A stretch of DNA of 11,992 nucleotides from the NCBI GenBank assembly GCA_030838305.1, contig JAUTWY010000415.1, forward strand, positions 1-11,992, written 5' to 3'. Of the stretch, positions 6,971 through 11,992 are shown piece by piece. A program made the translations under genes and the position numbers. The notes under the pieces were generated by a model that worked only from the letters and a program-made list of their open reading frames with translations, made no database searches and had not been told where the DNA came from. Each line of letters opens with the position of its first letter. The stretch's first letter is position 1. This stretch comes from Acidobacteriaceae bacterium. Its GTDB lineage: Bacteria; Acidobacteriota; Terriglobia; Terriglobales; Acidobacteriaceae.

Positions 6971-7639
6971 TCACGCTCCGGTGACGAAGAATTTTGGGTC
7001 TGGGCTACTGGCGACCTTGTCGGGAGTTGCCGTACCGGTTACGTCCTGCACGAATTCACGACGGCGCTCTGGGCCTTTGCGTTCAATCACGCGCACGCGG
7101 CGGGCTGGCATATTGCTGGGTTCGAGGCTGACGATGCGGCCTTCGCGCACTTGAATGTTCGAACGAAACCAATCAGTGCGGAACATTCGTCCCGCGGCAT
7201 AAAAAGTGATTGAGGCCGCGATCGGACCTTCGAAATCTGAATCGGTGCAGGCCAGGATGCGCTTGCCCATTTCCTGGGACCAAGTCATGCCGCCGACCAA
7301 GGGATCGTTGAGGCGGCAGCGTTCGAAGGGCATGGCGTGCGAGAGTCTGCGCAACTGCAACAGTTGCAACAGGACCGAACTCTTGGCCAGATTGGTGACA
7401 ATGACCTTCGCTTCTGTGGCCGAAACACGCTCGAGTTTGATGTGCAAATCGGGCGTCCATTCGCGTTCAAACTCTTCGCGCGCCAGCGCCAGACCTTTGT
7501 CGGTGGCTTCCACGTAACGCAGCGTGGCACGGGCCAGGATCAAGCTGAAGAAGCAGGTCACAACCGTCGCAATGACCGGAATATAGCTGATGAAAGTGGT
7601 GAGCGGAATGCGGAATGATTGAATCCACTGCCCGGGCAT
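6971..7639 (-). CDS. Membrane-anchored protein of unknown function
   Basis: A 222-residue product that I do not assign to a named family. Residues about 14-36 (FISYIPVIATVVTCFFSLILAR) form a single N-terminal transmembrane segment. A charged, probably helical stretch follows (TDKGLALAREEFEREW, about 47-61), and then a soluble domain of about 150 residues with alternating beta-like segments (DLHIKLERVS, EAKVIVTNLA, GPIAASITFYAAG). The architecture recalls bacterial proteins with a short anchor and coiled segment before a beta domain. The ATG at 7639 is chosen because GGAG lies 10 bases upstream and the hydrophobic segment follows at once. A longer frame reaches 7843 through a TTG codon, but its extra 68 residues are compositionally unconvincing and begin at the edge of an inverted-repeat element. 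Confidence 0.7.
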   Translation of the reverse strand: MPGQWIQSFRIPLTTFISYIPVIATVVTCFFSLILARATLRYVEATDKGLALAREEFEREWTPDLHIKLERVSATEAKVIVTNLAKSSVLLQLLQLRRLSHAMPFERCRLNDPLVGGMTWSQEMGKRILACTDSDFEGPIAASITFYAAGRMFRTDWFRSNIQVREGRIVSLEPSNMPARRVRVIERKGPERRREFVQDVTGTATPDKVASSPDPKFFVTGA

Positions 7640-7845
7640 ACTGTTTCGGCTCCTCGCTGCGCGCAGGGGCACGACTGGTAGTTCGGGGGGAAGGATCGGG
7701 GAGGCGCAATTCCCAGGTCCTTTAATTTGTGCTTCGGGAAGAAGTCTAGCGAAGGAGGCCAGGCCGCTGTAGATGCGATTGGTGCTGCGGCGCAAAGCAA
7801 GCGAGTGCAAGGACTTTGGTAACTGGAATAGATCTTTTCGCAAGG
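7640..7845. other. Non-coding leader region upstream of the membrane-anchored gene
   Basis: No credible gene is visible here on either strand, and no good promoter match could be picked out. A CTCGCTGCGCGCAG stretch near 7652-7665 resembles the short CTCGCTGCGCTCG repeats found elsewhere in the window. With the adjoining inverted-repeat element it forms a gap of about 380 bases between the CTP-synthase-related gene and the membrane-anchored gene. Confidence 0.4.
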
Positions 7846-8019
7846 TTTTTCACCACAGAGACACAGAGAAAACCAAACAGGTGTAACGGCCGTGAGTCGC
7901 TTGCGGTGGAACACATCCAAATTGGCAACAGCTAGCGCCCCGCGCCACCAATCAGAGAATCCCCAGTCCTGGGTCTTTACCAGTTTTTGCTTTTCTCTGT
8001 ATCTCTGTGGTGAGAAAAA
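7846..8019. repeat. 174-bp element with near-perfect terminal inverted repeats (CCACAGAGACACAGAG family)
   Basis: The left arm (7846-7872) and the reverse complement of the right arm (7991-8019) share TTTTTC, CACCACAGAGA, ACAGAGAAAA. They differ only by a two-base insertion and one substitution. The element ends one base before the stop codon of the CTP-synthase-related gene. A small inner hairpin, CCCAG-TC-CTGGG, lies at 7962-7973. From memory, CCACAGAGACACAGAG arms are dispersed in genomes of Acidobacteriota and other environmental bacteria, often producing spurious peptides such as SLCLCGEK. It has no coding capacity of its own, so a MITE- or REP-like unit is the best reading. Confidence 0.65.
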
Positions 8020-8020
8020 G

Positions 8021-8797
8021 CTATTCGAGGACGCTGTCGTCAAGCTTCTTGCGTTCCCAGTCGGCGGCGGCCTGGACGAAGGCTAAGACGACGGGATGCG
8101 GTTTCTTTTCGGTCGAAGATAGTTGTGGCTGGAACAGCGTGGCGATGAAGAAGCGGTGGGTCGGAGATTCGATGGCGCGAATTTCTCCCTCGGCGCCGCG
8201 GGCGACGATGGGAAAGCCGGCTTCCATGGCGCACCATTCGTACTCGGGGTTCACTTCGAAGTTGCAGAAGAATTCTTCGGTCACGATTTCTTTCTCTTTG
8301 CCGTAGAACGATTGCAGGTAGGAGCCGGGCCGGAGGCGAATCTCCGGCACTTTGCCCGACAGCTTGGGGGCCTCGCCTTTGCGGCCGGGGACGGCGCAAG
8401 CCACGGGATAGATCACGATGTTCTTTGATCCGGAATTGTTTTCGGCGCTGTCGGCATCGGCGATGCCGAGAACGTTGCGGGCGAACTCGATCAGGGCGTA
8501 TTGAAAGCCTCCGCAGGTACCGAGAAAGGGCCAGTCACGCCGGCGGGCGAACTCGATGCCCTTCAGCATGCCATCGAAACTCTTGTAAGGACTTCCCGGG
8601 GATGCCCAGATTCCATCAAAGCTTTCGAGGAGCTTTTCCACGCCATTTGTGACCAGCGTCGAGGTCGGTATCCACTCGGACTCGAGGGTCAAGTCAATCT
8701 TGCGAGCGGCGTGCTGCAGACACTCGGTGGTGGCGGGATGAGAACGGAAATCGGGATTGAAGTCACCGAGGATTCCAATGCGAACGGCGTTGCTCAC
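8021..8797 (-). CDS. CTP synthase C-terminal region-related protein (class I glutamine amidotransferase fold)
   Basis: The 258-residue product resembles the glutaminase half of CTP synthase without the synthase half. RIGILGDFNP opens the fold, GIWASPGSPY is the oxyanion-type loop, and LGTCGGFQYALIEFARNVLG holds the nucleophile elbow with Cys95. In CTP synthase the triad is completed by His and Glu in a FHPE motif. Here the equivalent site reads FQPQ (222-225), so both are replaced and ordinary glutaminase activity is doubtful. It matches what I know as the CTP synthase C-terminal region-related (seleno)protein family, whose function is not established. The GTG start at 8797 is the first possible one after an in-frame TAG. 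It has no ribosome site and lies 7 bases from a TACAAT box, suggesting a leaderless mRNA. Confidence 0.85.
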   Translation of the reverse strand: MSNAVRIGILGDFNPDFRSHPATTECLQHAARKIDLTLESEWIPTSTLVTNGVEKLLESFDGIWASPGSPYKSFDGMLKGIEFARRRDWPFLGTCGGFQYALIEFARNVLGIADADSAENNSGSKNIVIYPVACAVPGRKGEAPKLSGKVPEIRLRPGSYLQSFYGKEKEIVTEEFFCNFEVNPEYEWCAMEAGFPIVARGAEGEIRAIESPTHRFFIATLFQPQLSSTEKKPHPVVLAFVQAAADWERKKLDDSVLE

Positions 8798-8803
8798 GGG
8801 CTC

Positions 8804-8809
8804 ATTGTA
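8804..8809 (-). promoter_or_regulatory. Possible -10 box for a leaderless transcript
   Basis: TACAAT on the minus strand matches TATAAT at five of six positions, and its last base is 7 bases from the GTG start at 8797. A transcript from this box would begin at or next to the start codon, which agrees with the absence of a Shine-Dalgarno site. No convincing -35 element was found at 16-18 bases, so confidence is low. Confidence 0.3.
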
Positions 8810-8960
8810 CTAGAGCACGTGGCGGTGATTTTCGGCGTGAAGGTTAGGAGGCTGGTGCGGCGGGAGAATTTTCTTGGCGGTGCTCAGACCAAGGTCCCTC
8901 GCTGCGCTCGGGATGACCGCCTATGTGCGCGGGAAGACAAGCTATGCAGTGGTGCTCTAG
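8810..8960. repeat. 151-bp intergenic element with 9-bp terminal inverted repeats
   Basis: CTAGAGCAC (8810-8818) and GTGCTCTAG (8952-8960) are perfect inverted repeats. The interior contains TCCCTCGCTGCGCTCGGGATGA (about 8896-8917, split by the family name CTCGCTGCGCTCGGGATGA), a motif I recall as dispersed in Acidobacteriota, where it yields spurious HPERSEGPW-type peptides. The element occupies essentially the whole gap between two genes: its right arm overlaps the stop codon of the GIDE-domain gene, and its left arm lies just upstream of the GTG of the next gene. No coding content. Confidence 0.4.
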
Positions 8961-10219
8961 AACCAGGGCGTCAAAAGGTGCAAGCCGTAGAGGCAGAGCA
9001 GGGAGAGTAAGGGGCCGCCCCAGATCATGAGAGCGCACTTCCAGCCGAGCGAGCGCGCTAGATCGCGCTGGCTGCGCCACGAGATCAGGAAGGTCGGGCT
9101 GTTCTTGCCTTTCATGAGAACGACTGGAGGGTGTGGATCGAAACCGTCAGGCTCGGTTTGAAGCGGCACATGCGCACTGCCGTTCGGTACGGTGGCAGGC
9201 GGCAGGCCATTGGGATCGCTATTGACGATTGGCGATGTTGTAACCCCTGCCGCGAGCCAGGCGGCGGGGCTTGAGATTCCGGCTTTTAGCAACGCCGTCG
9301 CGATTTTCTGCTGCTGCGTCATGTCTGCTGCTTTGGTTGGGGTTGCCTCGGAAGGGAGATGGATAACCTGAGGCGGTTCCGCATTGCCGGTTATCACGAT
9401 AGGTGTTGCTCGAAAGCCGCTGGCACCTCCAGTGGCAAATGACAGCGCGGCTTGCGCGAGGCCAGAGCCTCCCATAAAGACTGAAAAACCGTCCCGCGTA
9501 GTCAGCGAAATGGCCTCAGTCTCCTGAATCGGTTGCGGAGTGAGTTCCAGGCCGGGATTTTCATGCAACGTCCCCAGCAGGAAGAGCGCATTCTTCGGCT
9601 TAATACAGAACTCTTCCACTTTAATTTTGTTGGTGGTGCTAATGCCGTGACGCGCCAGGAAACCGCGCACGTTGTCCGGCGCTTCTTCTTTCGTGGTGAA
9701 GAATGAATCGCAGAATTCCTCTTGGAAGTCGCGATGGAGATCGAGCTCGGCGCCACGCGGGTCAACCAGGACCTTGCCGGTGTTGTCGTCGAGAAAGAAG
9801 GGCACATACACGCACTCGGCAGCCACTTTGACCCACTGGCTGCTTCTGCCGCTGCGTTTCCACTCCCAGGCGACGGTGCGGTAGTAGAAGCAGGAGCGCT
9901 GGGTGATGGGCGCGATCATCGTGAATGGACCGACAGCGAGGCCGCTGAGTTCGACCATGCCGAGCGATGCGCTGCGAATTTTCGAAACTGGAGTGTCGAG
10001 GATGAGGTGCCGGCGCTGGAGCAGGCGGAAGCCCTGGAAAAACAAGTAGATCCCCGCGCAGAACCCGATGATGCACCAAACGATGGGGCGCGTATCTGAG
10101 GAACGCAGAAGGATGGCAGAGGAAATAAGTGGTTCGAAGATCAAGGGTTCGGTCCCGGGGGTGGATTTGGGGACTCCCCCTGTATCGAGGCTAGCGGAGC
10201 GAGGGAACTCTAGCAGCAC
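8957..10219 (-). CDS. Two-TM membrane protein with GIDE/MUL1-type (E3 ubiquitin ligase-like) domain
   Basis: A product of up to 420 residues. A first transmembrane helix lies at about 46-66 (PIVWCIIGFCAGIYLFFQGF) and a second at about 397-415 near the C-terminus. Between them, residues about 70-160 resemble the GIDE domain of mitochondrial MUL1: LILDTPVSKIRSASLGMVELSGLA, an ITQRSCFYYRTVAWEW segment, then FFLDDNTGKVLVDPRGAELDL. No RING motif is present, so no ubiquitin-ligase activity is implied; the bacterial role is unknown. Residues about 310-345 are Pro/Ala-rich and probably flexible. The frame opens with GTG at 10219 without a ribosome site, and the first 40 or so residues look non-native. 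The true start may be a TTG near residue 26, so the N-terminus is uncertain. Confidence 0.75.
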   Translation of the reverse strand: MLLEFPRSASLDTGGVPKSTPGTEPLIFEPLISSAILLRSSDTRPIVWCIIGFCAGIYLFFQGFRLLQRRHLILDTPVSKIRSASLGMVELSGLAVGPFTMIAPITQRSCFYYRTVAWEWKRSGRSSQWVKVAAECVYVPFFLDDNTGKVLVDPRGAELDLHRDFQEEFCDSFFTTKEEAPDNVRGFLARHGISTTNKIKVEEFCIKPKNALFLLGTLHENPGLELTPQPIQETEAISLTTRDGFSVFMGGSGLAQAALSFATGGASGFRATPIVITGNAEPPQVIHLPSEATPTKAADMTQQQKIATALLKAGISSPAAWLAAGVTTSPIVNSDPNGLPPATVPNGSAHVPLQTEPDGFDPHPPVVLMKGKNSPTFLISWRSQRDLARSLGWKCALMIWGGPLLSLLCLYGLHLLTPWF

Positions 10220-10279
10220 AAAAGGGCGGAGTGGGCTTACGTTGGTAATGGTTTGCGCTAGAGACGACTCGCTTCGCTC

Positions 10280-10308
10280 GTAGGGACAGCTGAGGCGGCT
10301 GTCCCTAC
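10280..10308. repeat. Perfect 11-bp stem hairpin between the permease and GIDE-domain genes
   Basis: GTAGGGACAGC, a 7-base loop and GCTGTCCCTAC form a perfect 11-bp stem, 22 bases beyond the permease stop codon. No T-run follows on either strand, so it is a weak terminator candidate. It is preceded by ACTCGCTTCGCTCG, similar to other short repeats in the window. The best reading is a REP-like palindromic unit that may protect the permease mRNA 3' end. Confidence 0.5.
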
Positions 10309-10330
10309 ATGAGCAGAAGAGTTCTCTGCC

Positions 10331-11683
10331 TCAGGACGAGGAGCGGGGCTTCAACAGAAAGTAGGCGATGGTGAGGGCTGAGAAGAAGACAAATCCGCCG
10401 ATCTGGTTTACGCGCGATGAGAAGAGAGTGTGGATGACGGCAATTGAGACCAGCACGAAACCGAACAGCGATCCCCAGATTCCCAGCGGAGAGCGCATGG
10501 GCATGGCTGCGACTTGTTGTGGAGTGAGTCGCCAGCGGAAGCTTACATGCGCTGCCAGTGAAATCACCCAAGACAGGATCAGACCCGAGAATGCGGCTCC
10601 CATGATGTAGAGGAACGCTTGTTTCGGAGCCCAGTTTTCGATGATGAGCGCTGTAATGATTCCGTAGGACGAAACGAGGAGAGCCAAACGCGGCGATCCG
10701 GCTGCATTAAGTTGTCCCACTCGGGCTGGCGCCCATCCGGAGCGGCCCATGGAAAACAAGAGGCGGGAGGCGACGTAGAGTTTGGCATTGGCCCCAGACA
10801 ACGCTGCGGTAAGGACAACGAAATTCATGAAGTAGGCTGCGGCTGGAACTTTGGCCAGGCGGAGCACGCTGACGAAGGGACTCTCGCTGACGCCAGTGTG
10901 GTTCCAAGGCATCACGCCGACCAGTACAGTGATTGCGCCGAGGTAGATGCCGGCGAGCAGCAGGAAGGTGAGACGCGTGGCGCGGGGAATATCCTTGGAA
11001 GAGCGTGATTCCCCGGTGGTGACGGCCACCATCTCTACGCCGCCGAAAGCGTAGATGGCCCAGAATACCGCCAGCAAAGGTGCGATTGGACCCTTGGGCA
11101 AGAATCCGCCCTGGGCCGTATACTGCGGTGCCACACGGCCGGTCAACAGCAGAGCCGCGCCCGCCAGGATGAACGCGGCGATGGTGGCGAACTTGATCAT
11201 GGCGAACCAGAATTCGAAGCGTCCGAAGGAACCTACGTTGCGCAGGTTGACAATCAGAAGCAGAGCGGAAAACACGAAGACCCAAACTTCGCCACGCACG
11301 GTTGGGAACCAATAGGTCATGTAGGCGGCGGAGGCAACGAGCTCGGCTCCGATGGAGAAGGCGATGGCGGCCCAATATGCGGCGCGGCAAAGAAATCCCA
11401 AGTATTGATTGAGATAAAGTTCGCCGTAGACGCCGAACGATCCCGCGGCGGGGTGCATGCTGGCTAATTCGCCGAGAGCCATGGCAACGGTGTAGGCAAG
11501 GAAGGCGGCGACAATGTAGCTCAGGATCACGCTAGGGCCCGCCATTTCGAGCGCAGCGGCAGAGCCGAGGAGAAGCCCGGTACCGATGGAGCCGCCGACG
11601 GCGACCATGGTCATTTGTCCGGCGGTGAGTTGGTGGTGAAGACCTTTTTCCTGGATTTCCGGGGCGGAGGGAGCGAGAGGCAT
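10331..11683 (-). CDS. APC-family amino-acid permease
   Basis: A 450-residue inner-membrane transporter of the amino acid-polyamine-organocation superfamily, the usual length, with about 12 hydrophobic helices. The glycine-rich unwound part of helix 1 is GGSIGTGLLLGSA (30-42). Helix 2 ends with ALGELASMHPAAGSF (69-83), a hallmark of amino-acid permeases. FWAIYAFGGVEMVAVTTGE (207-224) and the following SSKDIPRATR match the helix 6 to loop region of the family. The substrate cannot be told from sequence alone. The ATG at 11683 is chosen because the conserved LTAGQMTMVAVGGSIG begins about 20 residues later. The frame stays open to 11878, but that extra 65 residues crosses a hairpin cluster and is Arg/Pro-rich. 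No clear ribosome site precedes either start. Confidence 0.92.
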   Translation of the reverse strand: MPLAPSAPEIQEKGLHHQLTAGQMTMVAVGGSIGTGLLLGSAAALEMAGPSVILSYIVAAFLAYTVAMALGELASMHPAAGSFGVYGELYLNQYLGFLCRAAYWAAIAFSIGAELVASAAYMTYWFPTVRGEVWVFVFSALLLIVNLRNVGSFGRFEFWFAMIKFATIAAFILAGAALLLTGRVAPQYTAQGGFLPKGPIAPLLAVFWAIYAFGGVEMVAVTTGESRSSKDIPRATRLTFLLLAGIYLGAITVLVGVMPWNHTGVSESPFVSVLRLAKVPAAAYFMNFVVLTAALSGANAKLYVASRLLFSMGRSGWAPARVGQLNAAGSPRLALLVSSYGIITALIIENWAPKQAFLYIMGAAFSGLILSWVISLAAHVSFRWRLTPQQVAAMPMRSPLGIWGSLFGFVLVSIAVIHTLFSSRVNQIGGFVFFSALTIAYFLLKPRSSS

Positions 11684-11730
11684 GGGGCACGATAGCAAAT
11701 GACGGTAGTTTCCCCCAAATGTGGGACCGC

Positions 11731-11784
11731 CGGCTAAAGCCGAATGCATTATTCGGCGGCAGACGGCACCGCTCAAGCGGTGCC
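11731..11784. repeat. Cluster of short hairpins (REP-like) upstream of the permease
   Basis: Three inverted repeats are packed together: CGGCT-AA-AGCCG (11731-11742), GCCGAAT-GCATT-ATTCGGC (11739-11757) and GGCACCGCT-CA-AGCGGTGCC (11765-11784). The first two overlap and would compete. I recall similar AGCGGTGCCCTGATAC units as dispersed intergenic repeats in Acidobacteriota. In this position they could affect the permease leader RNA. Confidence 0.55.
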
Positions 11785-11992
11785 CTGATACGAATCTTGT
11801 CTGATCCGACTCCTGTCTTGAAAACGAATCGGCTGCCATATCACAAACTTCTGGCGGCCTGCGATGAATCGGGAGCATTGAATGTCAGTACCGGTGACTT
11901 TCGTAATCGCGGGCTGGGCCTTACTGATTGCTGGGTCTGGAAGCGGCTCCTAGAATCGAAGCAGCAGCACTCTGCCCAGAACCCGACCCATG
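11785..11992. other. Right-edge intergenic stretch with no convincing gene
   Basis: No gene, promoter pair or terminator could be supported. A 23-codon plus-strand ORF at 11882-11953 has GGGAG 7 bases before its ATG and a hydrophobic peptide (VPVTFVIAGWALLIAG), but it is too short to call. The window ends exactly on an ATG without a ribosome site. Confidence 0.4.

Noticed and set aside
7640..7843. 68-residue N-terminal extension of the membrane-anchored protein
   Set aside because: It would start on a TTG at the edge of an inverted-repeat element. The ATG at 7639 has a better-placed GGAG, and the membrane anchor follows directly.
7558..8043. Minus-strand ORF of 161 codons
   Set aside because: It reads through the inverted-repeat element and yields the typical spurious peptide FSLCLCGEK from CCACAGAGACACAGAG arms.
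10280..10308. Hairpin considered as a strong intrinsic terminator of the permease gene
   Set aside because: No T-run follows on either strand, so it is listed as a palindromic repeat.
11684..11878. 65-residue N-terminal extension of the permease
   Set aside because: It runs through a hairpin cluster, is unlike permease N-termini, and the conserved family sequence starts shortly after the ATG at 11683.

Overview
The window looks like a chromosomal segment from an Acidobacteriota bacterium, probably class Terriglobia (Koribacter- or Sulfotelmatobacter-like). This is inferred from gene style and not from any search. The pointers are a very long secreted protein built of choice-of-anchor D and bacterial Ig-like repeats, a CTP-synthase-related glutaminase-like protein, a GIDE-domain membrane protein, and short intergenic repeats of a kind I associate with this phylum (a CCACAGAGACACAGAG motif, a CTCGCTGCGCTCGGGATGA motif and several short hairpin units). 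I see no tRNA, rRNA, CRISPR array, phage gene or transposase.

Positions 1-4894 (minus) hold one uninterrupted reading frame that leaves the window at its left edge. I translated it in full and found no stop. It encodes a signal peptide, two choice-of-anchor D domains, twelve tandem Ig-like (BIG2-type) domains of about 90 residues each, and a C-terminal SGNH/GDSL-hydrolase-like domain carrying a GMSN motif and an SDGTH motif. A textbook sigma-70 promoter (TTGACA, 17 bases, TATAAG) lies about 100 bases upstream. This is the dominant feature of the window and is easily missed, because antisense and out-of-frame ORFs crowd the same DNA.

Positions 5236-6558 (plus) hold an msrA-msrB pair that diverges from the giant gene. 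Both products carry export signals: a Sec or lipoprotein-like signal on MsrA and a twin-arginine signal on MsrB. Together they should reduce both methionine sulfoxide diastereomers outside the cytoplasm. A sigma-E/ECF-like promoter sits just upstream of msrA, consistent with an envelope-stress role. Both enzymes lack the usual resolving cysteine.

Positions 6682-11683 hold five genes, all on the minus strand: a small protein with an Asp-rich tail, a single-pass membrane-anchored protein of unknown role, a CTP-synthase-C-terminus-related protein with a degenerate glutaminase triad, a two-TM GIDE-domain protein, and an APC-family amino-acid permease. The gaps between these genes are largely filled by inverted-repeat elements, so the five genes are not obviously one operon. 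The last 300 bases hold a hairpin cluster and no convincing gene.
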